DNA from: Bathymodiolus brooksi
Lineage: Eukaryota > Mollusca > Bivalvia > Mytilida > Modiolidae
Assembly (NCBI GenBank): GCA_963680875.1
Contig: OY804580.1
Coordinates: forward strand, 95,695,353-95,759,352
Direction: 5' to 3'
Length of the DNA stretch: 64,000 bases
Shown: positions 12,455 through 23,583 of the stretch, piece by piece
Numbering within the stretch: position 1 is the first letter of the stretch
Layout of the letters: every line of letters starts with the position of its first letter
Position numbers and translations under genes: made by a program
The notes under the pieces: generated by a model
What the model was told of the DNA's origin: nothing
The model's input: only the letters and a program-made list of their open reading frames with translations
Database searches by the model: none

Positions 12455-13902
12455 GTAAGTACCGGTAATTGTAGTTGGTTGTAGAACTGTAATTTAAAGT
12501 TTTTGTGTAGCTGATGATAGTTTGACTTATTCTATGGTGGTTGTTATTGGAAAAGTAGAATTGACTATTGTAGTGTACTGTAGAATATCCTTGTTGAATG
12601 TAGATTGTCCTGTTTGAATGTAGATTGTCCTTGTTGAGTGTAGAATGTCCTTGTTGAATGTAAATTGTCCTTGTTGAATGTAGATTGTCCTTGTTGAGTG
12701 TAGAATGTCCTTGTTGAATGTAGAATGTCCTTGTTGAGTGCAGAATGTCCTTGTTGAGTGTAGAATGTCCTTGTTGAATGTAGAATGTCCTTGTTGAATG
12801 TAGAATGTCCTTGTTGAGTGTAGAATGTCCTTGTTGAATGTAGAATGTCCTTGTTGAGTGTAGAATGTCCTTGTTGAATGTAGAATGTCCTTGTTGAATG
12901 TAGATTGTCCTTGTTGAGTGTAGAATATCCTTGTTGAATGTAGAATGTCCTTGTTGAGTGTAGAATGTCCTTGTTGAATGTAGAATGTCCTAAGATGCTG
13001 TTATTTTTGCCTCATAATGCATGGTTTGACTGTAACTACAACACAATTATGCAGTTGCAGTTAAATTATGTCTCACACTTTCTGGTAGCGACTTATTGTT
13101 TTCGTCCTGTGTCTGTCTCTCTGTCCGTTTCTACGTGCAACTCCTATTTGTTAAATGATGATTCCTAAAAAATTTGCATGTTTGCTTATTACCATATGAA
13201 GATTGTTATTGTAGTTTGATCAGACCATTTTTGAAGGAGTTATTGCCCTTTTTGACTAATTTATCAAAATCATATCGGGTGTCAGAGAGGGGAGGGGATA
13301 GACAATTATTTTTGTGTCAAAAGTAACCTTTAATGTATTCCATGGTTGTCTGTCATATTCAAAGCCCATGTTGTGATCTCTATTGTACCCAAAATATTTA
13401 GGTTTATAGTTTATAGTGAATTAGCTGACACAAATTGTGAAGGAGATTACGTTAAAAATCTTATGCTATTTGTAAAAACTGCAAACTTTATTATTTTTAA
13501 GGCACCTTTCAATTCGAATGGCATTCAAAATTTCCCACATACTCTAAAAATTACTCGTCAATCTAAAGGTATCAAAACCAGCAGCCATTTTTAGTTCTGT
13601 AAGTACCACCCTTAGAGTCCTAATGCTTTATTCATAAAGATTCTGCAGTTTAAGTCTGAATATTATTTACAGATTTTGCATTCTGAATGTACCAAAGAAA
13701 GTATCCCTTCCTATATATACATTGAACTTCCATAGCCATATTTGGATCTTGGCTCTTTTGAATTTACATAGCCATATTTGGATCTTGACTCTTTTGAATT
13801 TCCATAGCCATATTTGGATCTTGGCTGTTAAATGTAGACTGATTTTTCAGTAAACCATTTGAAAGAATAAAATATTTGAATGAAGAGAACTTTAAATTTT
13901 AG

Positions 13903-14208
13903 ATTCCCCTACTGTACAAGTGGAACAACCATCATATTCTGTAACCACTGACAACACAGTGACCTTGGTTTGTACTGTGAGCTCTAGTCTACCTATAACT
14001 AGTGTACAATGGCAGAGAAATATTGGTGGTTCCATAACAACCATCAACTCCAATACCAACACCAACAAATACAGTGGTAGTACCACCACCACACCGTCTC
14101 TGACCATCTTCAATGCTGCATCCAGTGATGTAGGAACTTACACATGTTTCCCCTTCAACAGCGTTGGAACAGGACAAAGTTCCACCACAACACTCAGTGT
14201 TACAGGAA
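13903..14208 (+). CDS. Ig-domain exon 8
   Basis: Phe-84 variant, the counterpart of exon 3. It is preceded by the same private G-to-A intron marker and followed by the same 80-bp-shorter minisatellite. Confidence 0.87.
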
Positions 14209-15576
14209 GTAAGTACCGGTAATTGTAGTTGGTTGTAGAACTGTAATTTAAAGTTTTTGTGTAGCTGATGATAGTTTGACTTATTCTATGGTGGTTGTTA
14301 TTGGAAAAGTAGAATTGACTATTGTAGTGTACTGTAGAATATCCTTGTTGAATGTAGATTGTCCTGTTTGAATGTAGATTGTCCTTGTTGAGTGTAGAAT
14401 GTCCTTGTTGAATGTAAATTGTCCTTGTTGAATGTAGATTGTCCTTGTTGAGTGTAGAATGTCCTTGTTGAATGTAGAATGTCCTTGTTGAGTGCAGAAT
14501 GTCCTTGTTGAGTGTAGAATGTCCTTGTTGAATGTAGAATGTCCTTGTTGAATGTAGAATGTCCTTGTTGAATGTAGATTGTCCTTGTTGAGTGCAGAAT
14601 GTCCTTGTTGAATGTAGAATGTCCTTGTTGAGTGTAGAATGTCCTTGTTGAATGTAGAATGTCCTAAGATGCTGTTATTTTTGCCTCATAATGCATGGTT
14701 TGACTGTAACTACAACACAATTATGCAGTTGCAGTTAAATTATGTCTCACACTTTCTGGTAGCGACTTATTGTTTTCGTCCTGTGTCTGTCTCTCTGTCC
14801 GTTTCTACGTGCAACTCCTATTTGTTAAATGATGATTCCTAAAAAATTTGCATGTTTGCTTATTACCATATGAAGATTGTTATTGTAGTTTGATCAGACC
14901 ATTTTTGAAGGAGTTATTGCCCTTTTTGACTAATTTATCAAAATCATATCGGGTGTCAGAGAGGGGAGGGGATAGACAATTATTTTTGTGTCAAAAGTAA
15001 CCTTTAATGTATTCCATGGTTGTCTGTCATATTCAAAGCCCATGTTGTGATCTCTATTGTACCCAAAATATTTAGGTTTATAGTTTATAGTGAATTAGCT
15101 GACACAAATTGTGAAGGAGATTACGTTGAAAATCTTATGCTATTTGTAAAAACTGCAAACTTTATTATTTTTAAGGCACCTTTCAATTCGAATGGCATTC
15201 AAAATTTCCCACATACTCTAAAAATTACTCGTCAATCTAAAGGTATCAAAACCAGCAGCCATTTTTAGTTCTGTAAGTACCACCCTTAGAGTCCTAATGC
15301 TTTATTCATAAAGATTCTGCAGTTTAAGTCTGAATATTATTTACAGATTTTGCATTCTGAATGTACCAAAGAAAGTATCCCTTCCTATATATACATTGAA
15401 CTTCCATAGCCATATTTGGATCTTGGCTCTTTTGAATTTACATAGCCATATTTGGATCTTGACTCTTTTGAATTTCCATAGCCATATTTGGATCTTGGCT
15501 GTTAAATGTAGACTGATTTTTCAGTAAACCATTTGAAAGAATAAAATATTTGAATGAAGAGAACTTTAAATTTTAG

Positions 15577-15882
15577 ATTCCCCTACTGTACAAGTGGAAC
15601 AACCATCATATTCTGTAACCACTGACAACACAGTGACCTTGGTTTGTACTGTGAGCTCTAGTCTACCTATAACTAGTGTACAATGGCAGAGAAATATTGG
15701 TGGTTCCATAACAACCATCAACTCCAATACCAACACCAACAAATACAGTGGTAGTACCACCACCACACCGTCTCTGACCATCTTCAATGCTGCATCCAGT
15801 GATGTAGGAACTTACACATGTTTCCCCTTCAACAGCGTTGGAACAGGACAAAGTTCCACCACAACACTCAGTGTTACAGGAA
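15577..15882 (+). CDS. Ig-domain exon 9
   Basis: Phe-84 and Gly-90, the counterpart of exon 4 without its Arg change. The minisatellite that follows has two private differences at 16262 and 16286 relative to 7572 and 7596. Confidence 0.87.
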
Positions 15883-17330
15883 GTAAGTACCGGTAATTGT
15901 AGTTGGTTGTAGAACTGTAATTTAAAGTTTTTGTGTAGCTGATGATAGTTTGACTTATTCTATGGTGGTTGTTATTGGAAAAGTAGAATTGACTATTGTA
16001 GTGTACTGTAGAATATCCTTGTTGAATGTAGATTGTCCTGTTTGAATGTAGATTGTCCTTGTTGAGTGTAGAATGTCCTTGTTGAATGTAAATTGTCCTT
16101 GTTGAATGTAGATTGTCCTTGTTGAGTGTAGAATGTCCTTGTTGAATGTAGAATGTCCTTGTTGAGTGCAGAATGTCCTTGTTGAGTGTAGAATGTCCTT
16201 GTTGAATGTAGAATGTCCTTGTTGAATGTAGAATGTCCTTGTTGAGTGTAGAATGTCCTTGATGAATGTAGAATGTCCTTGTTGAATGTAGAATGTCCTT
16301 GTTGAATGTAGAATGTCCTTGTTGAATGTAGATTGTCCTTGTTGAGTGTAGAATATCCTTGTTGAATGTAGAATGTCCTTGTTGAGTGTAGAATGTCCTT
16401 GTTGAATGTAGAATGTCCTAAGATGCTGTTATTTTTGCCTCATAATGCATGGTTTGACTGTAACTACAACACAATTATGCAGTTGCAGTTAAATTATGTC
16501 TCACACTTTCTGGTAGCGACTTATTGTTTTCGTCCTGTGTCTGTCTCTCTGTCCGTTTCTACGTGCAACTCCTATTTGTTAAATGATGATTCCTAAAAAA
16601 TTTGCATGTTTGCTTATTACCATATGAAGATTGTTATTGTAGTTTGATCAGACCATTTTTGAAGGAGTTATTGCCCTTTTTGACTAATTTATCAAAATCA
16701 TATCGGGTGTCAGAGAGGGGAGGGGATAGACAATTATTTTTGTGTCAAAAGTAACCTTTAATGTATTCCATGGTTGTCTGTCATATTCAAAGCCCATGTT
16801 GTGATCTCTATTGTACCCAAAATATTTAGGTTTATAGTTTATAGTGAATTAGCTGACACAAATTGTGAAGGAGATTACGTTGAAAATCTTATGCTATTTG
16901 TAAAAACTGCAAACTTTATTATTTTTAAGGCACCTTTCAATTCGAATGGCATTCAAAATTTCCCACATACTCTAAAAATTACTCGTCAATCTAAAGGTAT
17001 CAAAACCAGCAGCCATTTTTAGTTCTGTATGTACCACCCTTAGAGTCCTAATGCTTTATTCATAAAGATTCTGCAGTTTAAGTCTGAATATTATTTACAG
17101 ATTTTGCATTCTGAATGTACCAAAGAAAGTATCCCTTCCTCTATATACATTGAACTTCCATAGCCATATTTGGATCTTGGCTCTTTTGAATTTACATAGC
17201 CATATTTGGATCTTGACTCTTTTGAATTTCCATAGCCATATTTGGATCTTGGCTGTTAAATGTAGACTGATTTTTCAGTAAACCATTTGAAAGAATAAAA
17301 TATTTGAATGAAGAGAACTTTAAATTTTAG

Positions 17331-17636
17331 ATTCCCCTACTGTACAAGTGGAACAACCATCATATTCTGTAACCACTGACAACACAGTGACCTTGGTTTG
17401 TACTGTGAGCTCTAGTCTACCTATAACTAGTGTACAATGGCAGAGAAATATTGGTGGTTCCATAACAACCATCAACTCCAATACCAACACCAACAAATAC
17501 AGTGGTAGTACCACCACCACACCGTCTCTGACCATCTTCAATGCTGCATCCAGTGATGTAGGAACTTACACATGTTTCCCCTCCAACAGCGTTGGAACAG
17601 GACAAAGTTCCACCACAACACTCAGTGTTACAGGAA
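17331..17636 (+). CDS. Ig-domain exon 10
   Basis: Ser-84 variant. It opens the third, incomplete higher-order block and has the same flanking markers as exons 0 and 5. Confidence 0.87.
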
Positions 17637-19084
17637 GTAAGTACCGGTAATTGTAGTTGGTTGTAGAACTGTAATTTAAAGTTTTTGTGTAGCTGATGAT
17701 AGTTTGACTTATTCTATGGTGGTTGTTATTGGAAAAGTAGAATTGACTATTGTAGTGTACTGTAGAATATCCTTGTTGAATGTAGATTGTCCTGTTTGAA
17801 TGTAGATTGTCCTTGTTGAGTGTAGAATGTCCTTGTTGAATGTAAATTGTCCTTGTTGAATGTAGATTGTCCTTGTTGAGTGTAGAATGTCCTTGTTGAA
17901 TGTAGAATGTCCTTGTTGAGTGTAGAATGTCCTTGTTGAGTGTAGAATGTCCTTGTTGAATGTAGAATGTCCTTGTTGAATGTAGAATGTCCTTGTTGAG
18001 TGTAGAATGTCCTTGTTGAATGTAGAATGTCCTTGTTGAGTGTAGAATGTCCTTGTTGAATGTAGAATGTCCTTGTTGAATGTATATTGTCCTTGTTGAG
18101 TGTAGAATGTCCTTGTTGAATGTAGAATGTCCTTGTTGAGTGTAGAATGTCCTTGTTGAATGTAGAATGTCCTAAGATGCTGTTATTTTTGCCTCATAAT
18201 GCATGGTTTGACTGTAACTACAACACAATTATGCAGTTGCAGTTAAATTATGTCTCACACTTTCTGGTAGCGACTTATTGTTTTCGTCCTGTGTCTGTCT
18301 CTCTGTCCGTTTCTACGTGCAACTCCTATTTGTTAAATGATGATTCCTAAAAAATTTGCATGTTTGCTTATTACCATATGAAGATTGTTATTGTAGTTTG
18401 ATCAGACCATTTTTGAAGGAGTTATTGCCCTTTTTGACTAATTTATCAAAATCATATCGGGTGTCAGAGAGGGGAGGGGATAGACAATTATTTTTGTGTC
18501 AAAAGTAACCTTTAATGTATTCCATGGTTGTCTGTCATATTCAAAGCCCATGTTGTGATCTCTATTGTACCCAAAATATTTAGGTTTATAGTTTATAGTG
18601 AATTAGCTGACACAAATTGTGAAGGAGATTACGTTGAAAATCTTATGCTATTTGTAAAAACTGCAAACTTTATTATTTTTAAGGCACCTTTCAATTCGAA
18701 TGGCATTCAAAATTTCCCACATACTCTAAAAATTACTCGTCAATCTAAAGGTATCAAAACCAGCAGCCATTTTTAGTTCTGTAAGTACCACCCTTAGAGT
18801 CCTAATGCTTTATTCATAAAGATTCTGCAGTTTAAGTCTGAATATTATTTACAGATTTTGCATTCTGAATGTACCAAAGAAAGTATCCCTTCCTATATAT
18901 ACATTGAACTTCCATAGCCATATTTGGATCTTGGCTCTTTTGAATTTACATAGCCATATTTGGATCTTGACTCTTTTGAATTTCCATAGCCATATTTGGA
19001 TCTTGGCTGTTAAATGTAGACTGATTTTTCAGTAAACCATTTGAAAGAATAAAATATTTGAATGAAGAGAACTTTAAATTTTAG

Positions 19085-19390
19085 ATTCCCCTACTGTACA
19101 AGTGGAACAACCATCATATTCTGTAACCACTGACAACACAGTGACCTTGGTTTGTACTGTGAGCTCTAGTCTACCTATAACTAGTGTACAATGGCAGAGA
19201 AATATTGGTGGTTCCATAACAACCATCAACTCCAATACCAACACCAACAAATACAGTGGTAGTACCACCACCACACCGTCTCTGACCATCTTCAATGCTG
19301 CATCCAGTGATGTAGGAACTTACACATGTTTCCCCTCCAACAGCGTTGGAACAGGACAAAGTTCCACCACAACACTCAGTGTTACAGGAA
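19085..19390 (+). CDS. Ig-domain exon 11 (last in array)
   Basis: Ser-84 variant, the counterpart of exons 1 and 6. Its GTAAGT donor is intact, so it could splice onward, but the next unit is destroyed at 20655. The nearest downstream acceptor that I can support in a compatible phase is at 48012, about 28.6 kb away. Confidence 0.87.
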
Positions 19391-22089
19391 GTAAGTACCG
19401 GTAATTGTAGTTGGTTGTAGAACTGTAATTTAAAGTTTTTGTGTAGCTGATGATAGTTTGACTTATTCTATGGTGGTTGTTATTGGAAAAGTAGAATTGA
19501 CTATTGTAGTGTACTGTAGAATATCCTTGTTGAATGTAGATTGTCCTGTTTGAATGTAGATTGTCCTTGTTGAGTGTAGAATGTCCTTGTTGAATGTAAA
19601 TTGTCCTTGTTGAATGTAGATTGTCCTTGTTGAGTGTAGAATGTCCTTGTTGAATGTAGAATGTCCTTGTTGAGTGTAGAATGTCCTTGTTGAGTGTAGA
19701 ATGTCCTTGTTGAATGTAGAATGTCCTTGTTGAATGTAGAATGTCTTTGTTGAGTGTAGAATGTCCTTGTTGAATGTAGAATGTCCTTGTTGAGTGTAGA
19801 ATGTCCTTGTTGAATGTAGAATGTCCTTGTTGAATGTAGATTGTCCTTGTTGAGTGCAGAATGTCCTTGTTGAATGTAGAATGTCCTTGTTGAGTGTAGA
19901 ATGTCCTTGTTGAATGTAGAATGTCCTAAGATGCTGTTATTTTTGCCTCATAATGCATGGTTTGACTGTAACTACAACACAATTATGCAGTTGCAGTTAA
20001 ATTATGTCTCACACTTTCTGGTAGCGACTTATTGTTTTCGTCCTGTGTCTGTCTCTCTGTCCGTTTCTACGTGCAACTCCTATTTGTTAAATGATGATTC
20101 CTAAAAAATTTGCATGTTTGCTTATTACCATATGAAGATTGTTATTGTAGTTTGATCAGACCATTTTTGAAGGAGTTATTGCCCTTTTTGACTAATTTAT
20201 CAAAATCATATCGGGTGTCAGAGAGGGGAGGGGATAGACAATTATTTTTGTGTCAAAAGTAACCTTTAATGTATTCCATGGTTGTCTGTCATATTCAAAG
20301 CCCATGTTGTGATCTCTATTGTACCCAAAATATTTAGGTTTATAGTTTATAGTGAATTAGCTGACACAAATTGTGAAGGAGATTACGTTGAAAATCTTAT
20401 GCTATTTGTAAAAACTGCAAACTTTATTATTTTTAAGGCACCTTTCAATTCGAATGGCATTCAAAATTTCCCACATACTCTAAAAATTACTCGTCAATCT
20501 AAAGGTATCAAAACCAGCAGCCATTTTTAGTTCTGTAAGTACCACCCTTAGAGTCCTAATACTTTATTCATAAAGATTCTGCAGTTTAAGTCTGAATATT
20601 ATTTACAGATTTTGCATTCTGAATGTACCAAAGAAAGTATCCCTTCCTATATATAGTTGTAGGGGGGTATACTGGTTTCACCATGTCCGTCTGTCCGTCT
20701 ATCCTATGTCGTACGATAACTTGAGTTGTGTTTCTTAGAATCTTTTAAAATTTTATCAGCAGCTTTCCGGTGAAGAGAGGAGAATCCCTTTCATTTTTGA
20801 CGATTTTCACTTTTGCCGTTCCAGAGTTATTGGACTTGATATGACGGAAAATAGGATTTTTACCCTATGTCGTATGATAACTTGAGTAGTGTTTCTCAGA
20901 AAAATGTTTTAAAATTTTATCAGCAGCTTACCGGTGAAGAGAGGAGGATCCCTTTCATTTTTGGTCGGAACAATTGGTAATGTTTTGGTTATGGAAATAG
21001 GTTGGACAGATGTGAGGAGTGGGGGGTATATCTTAGTGAGCCGTGCTCACAGTAATACTAGTTTAAATATTGATATCTGTATTCAAAATGCAGTTATCTC
21101 TATGAATTGAATTACAGATGAATATGCCTCTATAAACCCCTCAGCCAAATGAACTGAAACTTGGTAGGAACCATCTATGGAAGGTCCTCTATAAAGATTG
21201 CTCATTTTGTCCCGATCCGTTAACAAACATGGCCACTACAGTCAACTCTTGTTTCTGATTGGCTGATTTAAAAAATTCTTCTCTTCTGAAACCGCTTGGC
21301 TAAATGAACCGAAGCTTGGTAGGAAGCATCTATGGGCAGTTCTCTATAAAGAGTGCTCATTTTGCTCCAATCCATTTACAAAAATGGCCGTCACAGGCAA
21401 TTGTTATTTCTGATTAGTAGATTTCTAAAAATCTTCTCCTCTGAAACCGCTTAGCCTAATGATCCGAAACTTAGTAGGAAGCATCTATGGAAGGTCCTCT
21501 ATAAAGATTGCTTATTTCGACCCGATCCATTAACAAATATGACCACCACAGGCGATTCTTGTTTCTGATTGGCTGATATTTTTTAATTCTTCTTCTCTGA
21601 AACCACATTGCCAAATGATCCGAAAATTGGTAGGAAGTATCTATGGAAGGTCCTCTATAAAGATTGCTCATTCCGTCCCGATCCATTAACAAACATGGCC
21701 ACCACAGGCAATTTTTTTTTTCTGATTGGTCTATTTCTAAAAATCTTCTCCTCTGAAACCACATTACCAAATGATCCGAAACTTGGTAAGAAGCATCTAT
21801 GGAAGGTCCTCTATAAACATTGCTCATTCCGTCCCGATCCATTAACAAACATGGCCACCACAGGCGATTCTTGTTTTCTGATTGGTCTATTTCTAAAAAT
21901 CTTCTCCTCTGAAACCACATTACCAAATGATCCGAAACTTGATAGGAAGCATCTATGGAAGGTCCTCTATAAACATTGCTCATTCCGTCCCGATCCATTA
22001 ACAAACATGGCCACCACAGGCGATTCTTGTTTTTGATTGATAGATTTTTTTTAAAAAAATCATCTTTCTGTTAAAAGGGAGACAACTGT

Positions 22090-22127
22090 AGTTATACCCC
22101 CCACAACAAAGTTGTAGGGGGGTATAC
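22090..22127. repeat. Junction palindrome between Helitron-like units (first example)
   Basis: GTTATACCCCCCACAAC, then the loop AAA, then GTTGTAGGGGGGTATAC form an almost perfect hairpin with ~17-bp arms. It recurs at every unit junction up to 42973, with a decayed copy at about 45528-45561. At the left end of the array (20656) only the right arm is present. Confidence 0.9.
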
Positions 22128-23561
22128 TGGTTTCACCATGTCCGTCTGTCCGTCTTTCCTATGTCGTACGATAACTTGAGTTGTGTTTTTTAGAATCTTT
22201 TAAAATTTTATCAGCAACTTCCCGATGAAGAGAGGAGGTCCCTTTCATTTTTGACGATTTTCACTTTTGCCGTTCCAGAGTTATTGGACTTGATATGACG
22301 GAAAATAGGATTTTTACCCTATGTCGTATGATAACTTGAGTAGTGTTTCTCAGAAAAATGTTTTAAAATTTTATCAGCAGCTTACCGGTGAAGAGAGGAG
22401 GATCCCTTTCATTTTTGGTCGGAACAATTGGTAATGTTTTGGTTATGGAAATAGGTTGGACAGATGTGAGGAGTGGGGGGTATATCTTAGTGAGCCGTGC
22501 TCACAGTAATACTAGTTTAAATATTGATATCTGTATTCAAAATGCAGTTATCTCTATGAATTGAATTACAGATGAATATGCCTCTATAAACCCCTCAGCC
22601 AAATGAACTGAAACTTGGTAGGAACCATCTATGGAAGGTCCTCTATAAAGATTGCTCATTTTGTCCCGATCCGTTAACAAACATGGCCACTACAGTCAAC
22701 TCTTGTTTCTGATTGGCTGATTTAAAAAATTCTTCTCTTCTGAAACCGCTTGGCTAAATGAACCGAAGCTTGGTAGGAAGCATCTTTGGGCAGTCCTCTA
22801 TAAAGAGTGCTCATTTTGCTCCAATCCATTTACAAAAATGGCCGTCACAGGCAATTGTTATTTCTGATTGGTAGATTTCCAAAAATTTTCTCCTCTGAAA
22901 CCGCTTAGCCTAATGATCCGAAACTTAGTAGGAAGCATCTATGGAAGGTCCTCTATAAAGATTGCTTATTTCGACCCGATCCATTAACAAATATGACCAC
23001 CACAGGCGATTCTTGTTTCTGATTGGCTGATATTTTTTAATTCTTCTTCTCTGAAACCGCTTGGCCAAATGATCCGAAAATTGGTAGGAAGTATCTATGG
23101 GCTGTCCTCTATAAAGAGTACTCATTTCGTTCCGATTCCATTAACAAACATGGCCGCCACAGGCGATTTTTGTTTCTGATTGGTCTATTTCTAAGAATCT
23201 TCTCCTCTGAAACCACATTGCCAAATGATCCGAAACTTGGTAGGAAGCATCTATGGAAGGTCCTCTATAAAGATTGCTCATTCCGTCCCGATCCATTAAC
23301 AAACATGGCCACCACAGGCAATTCTTTTTTCTGATTAGTCTATTTCTAAAAATCTTCTCCTCTGAAACCACATTGCCAAATGATCCGAAACTTGGTAGGA
23401 AGCATCTATGGAAGGTCCTCTATAAACATTGCTCATTCCGTCCCGATCCATTAACAAACATGGCCACCACAGGCGATTCTTGTTTTTGATTGATAGATTT
23501 AAAAAAAAAATCATCTTTCTGTTAAAAGGGAGACAACTGTAGTTATACCCCCCACAACAAA

Positions 23562-23583
23562 GTTGTAGGGGGGGGGGGGGTAT
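23562..23583 (+). repeat. Expanded G homopolymer in a unit head
   Basis: In this unit the usual run of about six Gs after GTTGTA is expanded to about 14. All other units have 4 to 7. Either slippage or a sequencing error explains it. Confidence 0.85.

Larger units (their letters stand above)
1..20655 (+). repeat. Tandem array of 1754-bp Ig-exon units (12 copies, first and last partial)
   Basis: Twelve consecutive units each contain an Ig exon, a 20-bp minisatellite, about 900 bp of unique-looking intron, a short 36-bp triple repeat, and then the acceptor of the next exon. Spacing between exons is 1754 bp except before the exons at 6887 and 15577, where it is 1674 bp because four 20-bp minisatellite copies are missing. 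Units differ from each other by only a few substitutions. Variants recur every five units, giving an 8690-bp higher-order period (1-8690, 8691-17380, partial 17381-20655). The array enters from outside the window on the left. On the right it stops abruptly inside a unit, after TATATA at 20655, just before the 36-bp repeat. This looks like very recent exon-array amplification, or an assembly duplication of such an array. Confidence 0.95.

Noticed and set aside
21471..22004. Minus-strand 177-residue ORF and plus-strand 142-residue ORF in the Helitron-like units
   Set aside because: The 155-bp monomers are stop-poor and make repeated peptides ([21 protein letters not shown]) on both strands. Frames break with each monomer length change, so they are by-products of the repeat.
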